DNA of 64,000 bases from Solen grandis (taxonomy: Eukaryota; Mollusca; Bivalvia; Adapedonta; Solenidae): the NCBI GenBank assembly GCA_021229015.1, contig CM037785.1:41714682-41778681 (forward strand), in the 5' to 3' direction. Shown piece by piece: positions 12,501-27,500 of the stretch. The notes beneath the pieces were generated by a model. The model was not told where the DNA came from, did no database searches, and worked only from the letters and a program-made list of their open reading frames with translations. The position numbers were made by a program, and so were the translations under genes. Numbering within the stretch: position 1 is the stretch's first letter; each line of letters starts with the position of its first letter.

Positions 12501-15500
12501 GATACCAACTAGAACTATCACTGAAGGTGATTCATACCCCCACCCCCATCTTTGACACAGGATGTATTCACATGACACATAAAACGAATGTTCACACATA
12601 GGATTTGGGCTTATAAGCATACCAAAAAAAAATATTATCACTAAAGGTGATCAATACCCACACCGGAAGTCTGTCATGTGTAGGAATACAGTTTCAAAAG
12701 TTTGCGTGAGTGTAAGACTACATGTATGTAAGGTTTAAAGTTAGTGTGAGCAATGGTTCAAAAGTTTTGGACAATGCTAAAAAGTTTTGACAGACAGACA
12801 GATAGACAGAGAGACACACATACAGACACACAGAAGAAAACAATTTGCCCCCCAGATCTGTAGCTGAGGAGAATAAAAATGCAGTCTAATTATGGTTCAC
12901 ATCCATATTTATTGTTTGCAAAAACCTGTCTTTAAGAATTTACATTGTGGTTTTCTTATGCACTGCACTTCCTCTCATCAAGATCAATCTACATATGAAG
13001 TTTCATCAACCTAGCTACTTTAGTATTGGAGTTATGCTCCTGACAAAATCAAAAGATTAAAAATGACAAAGGGCAATAACTCCTTTCAAAATACATGCAG
13101 AGTTATGGTTCTTGTGCACTGCACTTCCTCTCATCAAGATCAATCTACATATGAAGTTTCATCAACCTAGCTACTTTAGTATTGGAGTTATGCTCCGACA
13201 AAATCAAAAGATTAAAAATGACAAAGGGCAATAACTCCTTTCAAAATACATGCAGAGTTATGGTTCTTGGCACTGCACTTCCTCTCATAAGTCAATCTAC
13301 ATATGAAGTTTCATCAACCTAGCTACTTTAGTATTGGAGTTATGCTCCGGACAAAATCAAAAGATTAAAAATACAAAGGGCAATAACTCCTTTCAAAATA
13401 CTGCAGAGTTATGGTTCTTATGCACTGCACTTCCTCTCATCAAGTCATCTACTATGAAGTTTCATCAACTAGTACTAGTTTTGGAGAAATGCTCCGGACA
13501 AATATTTGTAGACCAACCGCCGGACCGCCGGACCGACAGGGTGACTCCTATATACCCCCCCAAATTTCATTTGTGGGGGTATAAAAATCTAAGCTATAGG
13601 CCTTATGGATTCATAGAAGATTTTTTTAAAGATTTTCCTGTATATCTCTATGTAAAACAAGTTACCCCTGGTGCTGGGGCATTTATCACCATAAGGTCAT
13701 GATTTGTACAATCTTGGTAATGAACCATAAGATGATGCTACATACCAAATATCTAATCTCTAGGCCTTATGGATTCATTGAAGAAGATTTTTAAAGATTT
13801 TCCTATACAACTCTATGTTAAACAAGTGACCCCTGGTGCGGGGGTATTTATCACCATAGGATCATGATTTGAACAATCTTGGTAATGAACCATTAGATGA
13901 TGCTACATACCAAATATCTAATCTCTAGGCCTTATGGATTCATGGAAGATGATTTTTAAAGATTTTCCTATATAAGTCTATGTAAAACAAGTGACCCCTA
14001 TTGCGGGGGCATTTATCACTGTTTGGCTTTGATTTGAACAATCTTGGTAATGAACCATAAGATGATGCTACATACCAAATATCTAATCTCTAGGCCTTAT
14101 GGATTCATAGAAGAAGATTTTTAAAGATTTTCCTATATAACTCTATGTAAAACAAGTGACCCCTGGTGTGGGGGCATTTATCACAGTAGGGCTTTGATTT
14201 GAACAATCTTGGTAATGAACCATTAGATGATGCTACATACCAAATATCTAAGCTCTAGGCCTAATTCATAGAAGAAGATTTTTAAAGATTTTCCTATATA
14301 ACTCTATGTAAAACAAGTGACCCCTGGTGCGGGGGCATATATCACCGTAGGGCTATGATTTGTACAATCTATGTAATGGCCCATAAGATGATGCTACATA
14401 CCAAATATCTAAGCTCTAGGCCTTGCAGTTTTGCAGAAGAAGATTTTCAAAGTTTGCATTTTTAAAATCTATTTTTAGCTCCCGTGACCTACTTTTTTAA
14501 CCAATCTGAATAATTTGTACAACTTTGATAGAGGGCATCATAAGGATGATTCCTGTGAAGTTTGGTCAAAATCCCTTCAGCAGTCATGAGGAGATGTTGT
14601 TTAAAGCAAATTGTTGACGACGGACGCACGCACATACGCATGCACGCACGGACGACAGACAAAAGGCAATCACAAAAGCTCACCATGAGCACGTTGTGCT
14701 CAGGTGAGCTAAAAATGTGTTAGCAATTAGATGTGTCCACAAAAAATTTTTTGATCAACCCTCATATAAGGTAAAGAGTTAATATATTGAGATCTTAATT
14801 TTATTCCCTTTTTTTTACCTTTCCCTAGAGAGTCAAACTCTACACTGTTCTTGCCATGAGAGACATGATATGTACACTCTTCAGTTATTAAGTATTAAAG
14901 GTATAAAAGTACTTTTACGGAAAAAAATTACTATTTATGTAAATGGGGATAACCTTGACTGCAAAAAAACAAACAAACTCTTAGCTGGAATCCGAGATGC
15001 AGACTGGTAGGTTATATAAACTGCAAACCTGACAGGTAATTACTCTCACTTGATTTTGTCTCCTTGGGTACAGTTTTGCAGTTATTTGAGGACCTAGCCA
15101 ACTTCGTGAAAAGTATACATCAGATTCACTGTCTTATCAGGCCTCAGACAAGTGGAATATAAACACTTTCCCTCATAGAGGAAACCATGAAAAGGCCTAT
15201 GCGAACAACATAAAACCAGATCAACCTGCGAGTAACTCACAGGCTGATCAGGTTTTATGCTGTTCGTTGCTCCTCAGTGGTCTGGAAATGAGGATTTTAT
15301 AATTAAATTTGGTAAGGTTTAACTGTGGTTTTCTGCAGATCAGGCTTTATGTGGTACCTATTGAGTGCGGCAAAATGAGTCTATATGAGAGAAAGGGTTA
15401 AACTACTTCGCAAATAACACTAGGGTTAAAACAGAAATAGTGGAACTTTTATCTAATTAAGTCAAGAATTCAAGAATTACTTAGCACTAATTATTGTTGA

Positions 15501-18500
15501 TGAAATTTGAGTAGGGGCCTCCGTGGCCGAGAGGGTAAAGTCGCTGACTTTAACACTCACTCAGCCCTTCACCGCATGGGTTCGAATCCCAGCAGGGTCA
15601 TTCGGATTTTCATATGAGGAAGCCTTCCAGCTGGCTTGCAGGAGGTCAGTGGTTCTACCCGGGGTCTTCCTCCACCTGTAATTAGCTGGACGTCACTACT
15701 GTAGTATCCGCGAATTTAGGACCGTGCGATATTAAGTCTGTATAATCAAAGAATATATATGGTATTTTTATGTTTGATGCCGATTTTGACAACTAAATTT
15801 CATGCGTTGTTTTATAATCAGTACCATCTTAGATCAATAAAACCAACAGTTTCCCAAGGGGTTTTACACTTGTGTACTATTTGAGACTAATATCAAATCA
15901 ATAATCTGCGTTATTCCTTTTAAAATAAGATTTTTTTTGTATATTTTAACTTGCCTTTTACCGGTGTTGAACCGGTGCATGAAATTTACGCTTGCGTAAT
16001 GTTTACTCTTTTTTGCCGAGAAGATTAGGAAAGTGGTCCAAAATAAATGCAGATTTCGAACAAACATTACTACTAACTGTATGGTTGCAGATCGTGTGTA
16101 CTGACATGTCCCCACCTTTTAAGTTGACAGTTTGTTTATACAACAATCAAGGTGAGACCTGTAAAACAAAAAGGTCCCAGAGAATAGTTTGTCTGATAGC
16201 CGGAAGTGCTGCAGTCGATAACTAAAGAAAGGCCATCTTTCGGCAGTTTGGCCCCAGCAATTAGGTGACGGTGCTACTTAACAACTTACCAGTAACCCTT
16301 ACCAGTAACCCACCCCTATGACGTCACTTACCTGGGGGGAGGGTAGCGCGAACATATCAGTTGGTAATTAATTAGCATGCGATATCTGGGGCACCAAATC
16401 AGTCATTTAGAACGAAATGGATAATTTTTTTATTTATTCATATTTATTTTTTGTACTTTTTTTTGAAATGGGGAAATGCGCGAATTTAGCACCACGTGAA
16501 AGGGTCTTTAGAGAGGGTAGCGCAAAATTAAGACTGCGCGAAAATAACTGATACTACAGTATATGACTGAAATACTGTCGAAGCGACGGTAAACTCAAAT
16601 AGTCAAGTCAAATAGTCAAGTCAAACTTAAGTATCATTTTTAACAACATTAGTAGATCATGGCCAGTATCTGACCCCCTTGGCTGCAGGTCAGACTCTCT
16701 TATCACTAGTGTTCAATGACTATGGATGCAAAAGTTGCAAGTTTGATCACCATTGAGGCGAGCATCTTCCCAAGGCCTTTCTAGACACAAAGTACTGCTC
16801 CAAACCTGGAGGCAATGAGCTGGATGGGTATATGAACTTTCCAAAATGATATTAAAGAAATAAGAATCAAATAAAAATCCAGTGAGGGTGTACCTTGTTG
16901 CCCCGGGTGTCAGCTGAGGATTGATAGTCTTGATGAGGGAGATATAGGCCTGCATCTTGTCCATGCTCCAGACCCCACCCTCCCTGTCGCCCCCAGCAAC
17001 CGTCTGTTTCCCCTGCAGGATGTAACTGGACACCACCCGGTCCCAGTCCTCATTCTGAGTGTCAAGTAACACGAGAACCAGGTCAAATCGGCTGAGCAGT
17101 GGACTGGCCAACGCAATGTTCACACTCAGTGACTGAAGTAAGGAGAAAATTCCTATTTTCAGCTCTGAAAATTTAAGCCTTGTTTTTCCTGTTCATGACT
17201 AGTCAACTGCTTACAAACAGTATTACAAACAATTTCATGTTTTCTTTTGTGTAGACCAAGTCAACCATTGACTACCTATTATTCAAGAGTAGGTAATGTA
17301 CAATTCGTAAGTCAGTTTGAATACATTTATAAACACTGGAAAGGTCTATTATGTTACAGAGAACCTGCACAGGGGTTAAATCATGTGATATACATGTAAT
17401 CTTATTTTGGAGCGTGGGGGCGTGAGGGGTGGGATGGGGAATGTTGGTCATTCAGATCTGACAATTTCTTATAGCTATACTCGAAGGAAATGTGGTATAT
17501 TGAGTTACCAGTGAAAACTTGAACTACTGTTGAAGGTGATTAAAACCCCCATACAGCCTTGACCCATAAAAAGGGTTATAATTCTGACAAAATCCTTGAC
17601 ACAGTTATCTGCACTTTCTGAAGATTGGTCAGGTCTTATCCAAAGGGTTCTTTGCAATACGATGACAAATCATTATTCCAAGTGTGAAGGCATTATCAAC
17701 AATTATCTTTCTTTCTATCGTTCTTTGGAACACATGTGTCACCTGCTGAAGCATGACGGAAAAAGTGTGATGGACGGACAGACAGACGACTATGTGTCAC
17801 TTCTGCAGAGGACAAAAAAACTATTTACTAACTTTGTGTAATGTGAGTGAAGGACATGACGGGATGTGATGGGATGTCAGTGCCATTAATGTACAGGCCC
17901 CATTTCACTATGTTACAATTAGCTTGAATCGGGTTTCTCAAGCGTGATTTATTAAAACTGTGTGATTCCCCTGCAGTACTATAGCTGGATAAAGCCCTGT
18001 CTTATAAGGCCCTTTGGCTGAGTTTGTTTTGATTAACAACATGACACCAGCTGGTCAGTCATGTTTGAATTCTCTTCACTATTGATTTCGTTTGTGTGGC
18101 GACCTTGGAGCTACAGACCTGGGTCTTGAGCACAGCACATTATGTCATGATGGTCTACATTTCTGCCGTGTATTTTCAAAATACAAAATTAAAATGTCTA
18201 CCTACCCACTTTGTGGGGGAGTCGTACTGACCAATGAGGTCAGATTGTGGTCAACATTTACTGGAGAAATATAAAACAAAACAAGACAGCCATAGAGGCC
18301 CTGGATCACTACCTGAGTGAAGGGTTATCCAAGGAACATCTGTATCAAAACATTTTGAAATCTGACAAGTAGTTTGAAGGAGATGATTTTTGAAATTTCT
18401 TTTTTTTCCAGTTGCCATGACAACCAAAGTTCTACATGGATCAAGTTTATTCTAGAAACTTTCATTATGGTTCACTAAGGATCATCCCTGTTTAATCAAA

Positions 18501-21500
18501 TTCTGTCCAGCAGTTTCAGAGGAGATGTTATTTAAAGTTTTCACTATTTACATTCAAGGCAAATATTAGCCCTGGCCCTGGCAGACATGTCTTTTTTATG
18601 TATCAGAATAATTTTAGCAATCTTGGTAGAGAGTTACTCAAGGAACATCTGTACTAAAACATTCTGAAATCTGGCCAGTAGTTTTGAAGGAGATGATTTT
18701 TGAAATTACATTTTTTTTTTCCAGTTGCCATGACAACCAAAGTTCTACATGGATCAAGTTTATTCTAGCAACTTTCATTATGGTTCACCCAAGGATCATC
18801 CCTGTTTAATCAAATTTTTTTTTTTAAGTTTTCATATTTTTTCCTTTCCATTGCCATGGCAACCAGAGTTCTACATGGATCACATTATTTTAGCAACTTT
18901 TGTGAAGGTTCATCCAAGGATCATCCCTGCTAAGTTTAATCAAATTCTGTCCAGTGGTTTCAGAGGAGATGTTGTTTAAAGCAAATTGTTGACTACAGAC
19001 GACACACAACGACGGACGCAGGGTGATCACAAAAGCTCACCTTAAAAAAAAAATAATATGTATAAAGATCTAATTTTTATGGCTTTCTAAGTTACATTAA
19101 ATTTTTAAGTTCTATACTTTTAAGTTCTATACACATTTAATGTTTTTTTTTACCTGTAACTCAAAGAAGACATTAATTGACAAACTTTAATAAAATCTCC
19201 TGAAAATACATTCTGACATGTTTTTATAGTGCATAGAATTTTTTGTCTCTATCTTTTTGTGACACATTTTATCAAATATTTATATTCTTATGTTCTTCAA
19301 TAAGCTATATATCTTTTAAACAAGAATAAGGACCCTGAACCCCTTTCTTTAATTTATATAATATTGATTTTTAGCTTTTTCTAAAGTACTTGAAAGTAAA
19401 AGTACAAAATTTCAGGAAAGTCTCATTGGTACACCCATGATTAACACACCTAAAATCAAACATGTTTATCTTTCACTGAAATCAACAAAAATTTCCCAAG
19501 AATACTTTTATGGACCAAATGACACTCTGTATGGCAGACAAATAAAAAGCAGTTTAAACAAAGAAGCCAGGAAATTTTATTTATCTTCACTCTAATCATG
19601 TTTTCACGTCTTGGAAATATTTATATGCCAACAGCAAAGGAGCAGCCAAAACATTTTATAATAAACAAAACATTTTTCAGCTTTTACATCTCAAGGCCCA
19701 GAATGAAATTCAAACTTCGTGGGGGAGAGAAATGGGTGAGTCGCTAAAGGCATGTTGTATCACTTTATGGAATAACCTGATTTTATAGTCATTTACAACT
19801 ATGCTTTTCTGTTAATTTACTAGTCATGAGATTAATGTATATAACCATTTACCTTATGAGTACATTATATAAATTCATGACTTGATAAAATATTAATTAA
19901 CTTTAAAATGGATTTTTCTTTACCATGCAGACTGTGTAGAATTTGGGCTACAATGTTCATGTATACTATGTGAACAAGCAAAGGTGACCCTGATCAGACA
20001 GTTCCTTCTTAGGTCTGGTCTGTTTGCCAATGAGTCAAAATGAGTCTATATCAGGTAAAAGATTAAAACGATATAATTTAAAAATGAGAAACACAGGGAT
20101 CTTAGATCACTCAATGGAGTACCTGAATCAAGTTGACACCAGCCACTGGCTTGAAAACAAAAGGGCCAAGAGAGCCCTATATCACTCATTGGAGTATTAA
20201 CTTCACATAGATATATCTTTTTTTTTCTTTGAAATACACCTTGTGAAAGTGTAAAGAAAATGGAAAATCTTTGTATACATATATTCACTGATGTCAAATA
20301 GTTTTATAATTGTGATTTCGTCCTAATAACAAGAGTGTTCTCTGGAACATGTGTGTCACCTGCTGAAGCGTGACAGAAAAAGTGTGATGGATGGACAGAC
20401 AGACAACGGAAAAGTAGTTCCTATGTGTCACCTCTGCTTACAGCAGGTGAAACAAAAAGTGGTAAATTTGTAAAATGCAATGCATCACTTCTGTTTTATT
20501 ATACAAAAAAGAAACAAGTAGACATCATGTATGACAACATCCTTAGGACTAAAATCTTAGTTTTTATGAACAAAGTTTCATAAAACAGGCTCTAGAACAG
20601 CACATATATTTTATTTAACTTCTATTTATGTCCATTGTTATTCACACATGAATATTCAAATCAAGTAATTAGATTATCCAATTGTTACACTGAGATCAAT
20701 AATGGACCTAGTTTACACACACAAAAAAATGCTCATGGCTTTGTTTGAGATACTGTTTGTGAGAAGTTTAATAGAAAAAGTTACGGTAACTTCATATAGG
20801 TAATAAAGAAGTTACAAAAGTTTTGCACCAAGCTAACAAGTTGACCAAAAAAAAAAGAAAGATAAATAGATAAAGACTGGGCTTAAATTTTCATGACAAA
20901 TGCTGGAAAGATGCCTTGTTCGACAGGTCCCCTAGAATTAACCCTTTCCCTCATATAGACTCATTTTGACGCACTCAATAGGTATTATATAAAGCCTGAT
21001 CTGCAGAAAACCACAGTTATACCTTACCAAATTTTATTATAAAGTCCTCATTTCCAGACCAGTGAGGAGCAGCGAACAGCGTAAAACCTGATCAGCCTGC
21101 GAGTTACTCGCAGGCTGATCTGGTTTTATGTTGTTCGCATAGGTCTTTTCATGGTGTCCTCTATGAGGGAAAGGGTTAAAGAACTAACCTCGTTAGGATC
21201 ATACTGTCCCTTGGGGTTGGTAGCTGCTAGTATTGTAGTCTTGGTATTCAGCTTGCACACCAGTCCAGCCTGGAAACAGGAAACCAGTCAAATACTCATA
21301 CAGTGTTCCCCAAAACACCAGTCCAGCCTTGAAACAGGAAACCAGTCAAATACTCATACAGTGTTCCCCAAACACACCATCACTGAACAGAACCAGTCAA
21401 TACTACAGTGTTCCAACACACGTCACTGGAAACAGGAAACCAGTCAAATACTCATACAGTGTTCCCCAAACACACCAGTCCAGCCTGGAAACAGGAAACC

Positions 21501-24500
21501 AGTCAAATACTCATACAGTGTTCCCCAAACACACCAGTCCAGCCTGGAAACAGGAAACCAGTCAAATACTCATACAGTGTTCCCCAAACCCCATATGGTC
21601 CCCAAAGTTTATCTTTGGTATCCCCAGTTTAAGAGTTCTGCTTCAAATCTCTTACAGAGAAAATTCAAAAATTCAATTAAACCATAAATTTTAGCCCCCC
21701 CTTTCAAATCTTAGTGGGAACACTGTCATGTTTACACTCATATGGGAATAAATATCCAAACATGGTGTAGTGGTCCAGTGATAATGTTTATGATTGGGAT
21801 CTAAAGGTTGGGGGTTCAAACTCCATTGAGGGCAAGGATTGTTCATGGCTTACCCAGTGGTCAAGTACTGATCCAGTCAAGGAACTACGGAGACAGATTT
21901 GTTAAAGTTGTAAGAGTGTGTTCACAAACAATGTAATACGTTTGAAATCTTCATTCAACATATGTTTGTAGCTTGGACTGGAATACCACTGCTTGTGGTT
22001 GGAACCTAGTCACTCTGTGTACAGATCTATTTTTCATACATATTCTAACCCTTTCCCTTATGAATATAAGTTATATATTTTACATAGACTGGGAAACAAG
22101 TCTTTGCAACCTATATTAATTCCTCTTGACAGTTCCTGGGTTGGACCAGTACTTTGCACCTGGTAAAGTCGTGAAAAATTCTTGCCCCCCAAACAGGGTT
22201 CAAACTCACAACCTTTGGATCTGCAGAGAGCTTTGTTGCCACAGGACCATGTGCCCTCATGCCCTATAGCAGCTGATCTGGGTCTGCTCTGTTTGCCAAG
22301 GCAACAAAATGAGTCAAGATGAAGTAAAGGGTTATACATTTCAAATGTTTAAATGAGGCCATCATTAAAAAAATGTTTGTATGTAGTACTCCGACCCTGA
22401 ATTCCAGGGGTGGTAGGTAGGAAGGTTTTTTATGTGTTTTTTTTGTTTGTTTTTTAATTTCAACTCATAAAGATATTGCCATATAGCCAAAAGAGCTTTT
22501 TTTTCTAAGGAATGGACATAAAAAGATAAAAAAATTATAATAATTTTCAACTTAGACCTAAACTAAAATTTGAGTAAGGCCATTTTATGAGTCAGTCTGA
22601 CCACTACAAACAAACATATTTTTAATTTTGGCCTGAATTATTTTAATGGACATGTCATTAATTTGGGAGAATATTTCAAACTCTTTCTATATAGTCACAT
22701 CACTGTAAATTTCTTTGATTGGTACAAAAATTAATCATATCATGGCACATGGAGTATCTGGAACAGGGGTTGCTATAACATTGCTATGATTATATAATTC
22801 CACAATAACCAAGGGTGTAGCCAGGCTTGAAATAAAAATATGCACAGGGAGTGGGGTCCACCTAGCCTCAACTTCTTACTATAGAATAACAGGGAATCTG
22901 ATGATAGAAATACAAATATGAGTTCTGAGATATTCTAAGAGGATTCATTTTAAAAGATTAAAAGATTTTTATCATTTATGTAGCAAGTGTTACTGGCGCT
23001 ATGCCAGTGAAAGCAAAATGGTTGACTGAATTTAGATGCAGGTGAAGCTTGCTAAAGGATGACCTGTGGTCAAGTTGGCCTGCTGATGCAAGTAACTGGT
23101 GTTGCACGCAACACGTAAATCCCCTACAGGTAATTATTCTGTTACCATAGCAACCCCAGAATTTGGTCTGAGAAAAAAAAAAATCAAAGTGATGTGCAGA
23201 ATCTCAATACTGCCATCTATTCATATACCAAGTTTTATAATATTATCTTGAATGTTTTTTTAAGTTATCGTGGGATCCAGATTTTAGGACATCTGGGTGG
23301 ATGGACGGACGGACAGAGGGCAAACCTAAGACCAAATCAAGATTGATGGGTTAGCAAGAGATTGTGATATATCCCATGGAAGGAAAAAGGGCTTTTTGAC
23401 CTCAACCCCTCCTGGAAACAATTTCAAATTGAGATGGTCATAATTTTGCAAATAAAATTAAACTTACAACCATTCCCTCAGCTCAGCAATACTTTTCTAA
23501 ATTTTTATAAACTTATATAAGCAAAATAATGTTTAATACAATGAAACGATTACCAAGCATTATAAATTACATTAGACTTTCCCAGCATTTACAGAGTTAT
23601 TCAATACTATCCATTAGCTAAACTGGGATGATAGGTAGTCAATAGTTGACCTAGTTTACACAAAAAACACATTGTTTGTTTAAGATACTGTTTGTGAGCA
23701 ATTGTCCAAGCCAAGAGTGGGAAAGGCAGTGCTTTATTATCACTTCTTAAAACTAGAAAGGTTAATGCTCTATAGCGCAGCTCAATCCTTTCTGATAAAA
23801 CATACACATTGTAAATATCAGTACAAACAGGTCACTTGCAAAACACCCGTGCCTTGCAAGTTAATGAGAGCGCGCCCACCTGTCATACAAGTAACTGACA
23901 TTTTGGTGGGGCTTGGGGGAATCTTATAAAATAACAATTACTTTCCAAATACTTTTAGTAAATCTACTAATTTTAGCTAAGGACAGATGCATGATGAGAG
24001 TACTTTTTTTAGTTTAATTATAATTAAGAGAGAGAAGAGAAAGAAAGAAAGGCAGGTATATGAACTGCTCTGATATGACTAAGGGTGGCATGAGAAAACG
24101 TCGAGATACATGATAGTCTCGTGCACATGCAGGATTAACCCGTTGGGGTCATCTTGTTCTTTTGACTGGTGTTAGTAACACCAATCTTCAAAGGCAAGCA
24201 TTTAGAATGATTGCTTACTGATTGATTCCCTGAATTGCTACTCGCTGTGTGGTCGATCAACCTCAATGACGTTTATGTAATAAGTAATTTAACAAATAAT
24301 TGACTAAACAAAATAACCATATCAATACTGTATTACTTAAATATCCTTTGGAAGTTAAAATAAATGTGTATTTGATATTAAATTTCCTCCAAGTCTCACT
24401 TAAGTCTTGTTGGTCACGTGCAACTTCAGAAAATCAATATGGGCAAAATAATAAGCTACCAATCCCTTTTATAAGTCTCTGATTTACTATACTAAATGGT

Positions 24501-27500
24501 ATAAGAAAAACAGATTTTTTGCTTTGCCATGCAGTTACATCTGAGCTACAGTATTGTATAAGCACACAGAGGAGACCCAGAAAAGACAGCTACATCTGAG
24601 CTACAGTATTGTGTGAGCACACCGAGGAGACCCTGAAAAGACAGCTACATCTGAGCTACAGTATTGTATGAGCACACCAAGGAGACCCAGAAAAGACAGC
24701 TTCATCTGAGCTACAGTATTGTATGAGCACACCAGAGGAGACCCAGAAAAGACAGCTACATCTGAGCTACAGTATTGTATGAGCACACCGAGGAGACCTA
24801 GATAAGACAGCTACATTTGAGCTACAGTATTGTATGAGCACACCGAGGAGACCCAGAAAATACAGCTACATCTGATCTACAGTATTGTATGAGCACACCG
24901 AGGAGACCCAGAAAAGACAGCTACATTTGAGCTACAATATTGTATGAGCACACTGAGGAGACCCAGAAAAGACAGCTACATTTGAGCTACAAAATTGTAT
25001 GAGCACACTGAGGAGACTCAAAAAAGACAGCTACATCTGAGCTACAAAATTGTATGAGCACACTGAGGAGACTCAAAAAAGACAGCTACATCTGAGCTAC
25101 AAAATTGTATGAGAACACTGAGGAGACTCAGAAAAGACAGCTAAATCTGAGCTACAATATTGTATGAGCACACTGGAGGAGACCTAGATAAAACAGCTAC
25201 TTCTGGGTCTCCTCGGTGTGCATCAAAGCACATCCAAATTTGGTAAAGGTTTAATTCAAGGAAATCTCAAGCTTGAACCCTGTCTCCCCCTCGATCCCTT
25301 TTCTTTTTTTAGTAAAAGGGCCTGATTGTATAAAGGAGGAAATCTGTTCTGTATCTAGAATTAAATAGGGAGGGCCCTGCTTTACAAAATTTCAGGGGTG
25401 GAAGCTGAGGGGACAGGTGCCTGTGTCTTGACTTCCTGCTCCCATCTCCCCCTTGTATATTTGCAAGTATAGACTTAAGCTAAGCACTGCACATGCTTTT
25501 TTATTCTTATACCCCTCTTAAGGCTTAAACAAAAGCTGTCATAGTCACTGTGACAAAATGCCTCTAAACAAAATCATCAACATTGAAACCTGTGTCATGT
25601 GTATGACAGGACTATCTTCTCTTTTTGACTAATTGTGGCTTTGGCTTTTTAAGGCAACAGGCATGGATCTTGCATGTGCCTCATATCTGCAGGCCTATTT
25701 GTGCCAAGTTATTTCAAAATCATTACATGTTAAACAACATTAAGAGTGTGAGCACAGAAAAAAAGAGCCAGTTTTCAACATTTGACCTATGATTGTGACC
25801 TTGACCTTTGAGCTACAGACCTGGGTCTTGTGCAAATCACATTATCTTCTCTAGAAGAACATTCATGTCGCATAATTTCAAAATCCGACCATGATGGAGT
25901 AAGAGCCGGGACAATTTATATAATACGTGTATTCCCCTTTTTGACCTTTGACCCCAGACTATGACCTTGACCTTTGAGCTTCAGACCTGTGTCTTGCACA
26001 CAACACACTTCTCTGGAAAAACATTTGTGCCAATTTATTTCAAAATCCATTTATGCATAATGCAGAGCAGACATGACAAAATGTTCCCCTTTTTAAACTT
26101 TGACCCCAGGTTGTGTGACCTTGACCTTTGAGATACGAAAAAGTGCAACCTATCTGGAAGCCTATTTGTGCCAAGTTATTTCAAAATCATTACACTTAAA
26201 ACAACATTAGGAGGGCAGGGACAGAAAAGAGTGCCTCTTTTCAACCTTTGACCTGTGATTATGATCTTGACCTTTATGCTACAGACCTGGGTCTTATGCA
26301 GGACACAACATTTTATCATGGAGAACATAGGTGCCAAATTATTTCAAATTTCCGTTTTGATCTTTGTCTCCAGACTGTGACCTTGACTTTTGAGCTATGG
26401 GCCTAGGTCATCCAAATTCCAGTATACCCACCCCACCCCAAACTTCGTTGTGGGGGTATAATAATAAACTGTTATATATGATTTCATTAGATATGAACAC
26501 ATGTATGAGTGTAATTCATTATAATTGTACATTAACATTATGAACAAGATGTTTTCGAAAACACTATGCCCCCGTCTGAGCAGGTCAGATGTTTAATAAT
26601 TGATGTCAACTGAAAGCCATTCATGATTGGAGTAAGCTTGTCAAATATATAGACTTTACTCCATCAAAAAATTGAGAAATGCTCAAGACAAAAAAATATT
26701 TAAAAAAAATTGAACCCAACAGAGTTCTGTTTCATATAATTACATTTCTGCTACTATCTTGTTTTTGGTTACAGCACTTCCCAATCTCACAATCTATTTA
26801 TATCTTAGAGTTTCAAGTAAATACCTTGTATAGGTTGAGTTATGCTTCCGACAAAAAATCAAAAATAAAAATAAAAGGGGGAGATAATTCCAAACCTTAG
26901 TCAGACAGAGTTATGGTTCTTAGTCAATGTATTTCTTCTAGTCACATTCTGTTCATACATGAATTTCCAAGTCAATACCTTGTATAGTTTTCAAGTAATG
27001 GCCAATGTTAAAGTTGCTGACAAACCAACAAATAGACATGGCAAAAACAATTTTCTCCCCCATCACAGACCTTGGGGGCATAAAAAGTTAAAAAGGCTTT
27101 AAAATAGTTGGTTTTATATATACTTGTTGGACTGACAAATTTTCTTCCTGACCAATAAAATATCAAGTTCTGTCAGATTGAATGACTGGCACTTTTTTCA
27201 ACTTTTACAATGTCTGAGTTACCAAACATCAAGTTATGTGAGGGTAGAACAGGATGTGATGAAATGTGAGAAACACGATTCTTTTTAAGTCCCCACCTAC
27301 AAGCAGTGGGAGTATAAACAAGACCTTGTTTCTTAAGACAGCCCGCTCGACTATTCTGGCGCTTATTAATTTAAGAATTTAACCAGTAATCATAGCTGCC
27401 GGCAAATATATATGGAAAACAGAAAATTACAAAACTTCAAGCAACCTGGAAAACTATAAGTCAAAAAAGACCCTTGATTTGCATTAAATTAAACTAAGAG

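Noticed and set aside
15514..15600. Possible tRNA-Ser/Leu gene
   Set aside because: A and B boxes are present, but the acceptor stem does not close and the sequence continues into a SINE body. The tRNA-like heads at 7700, 21780, 46560 and 50210 are likewise SINE parts.
21151..21694. Plus-strand frames of 121-178 codons with repeated [12 protein letters not shown]
   Set aside because: They read the splice-site-derived tandem repeat and the MITE on the strand opposite to MCM9 exon j.
24530..25198. Regular direct repeats resembling a CRISPR array
   Set aside because: Contiguous 53-bp units with no unique spacers, in a eukaryotic genome with no cas genes. It is a minisatellite.
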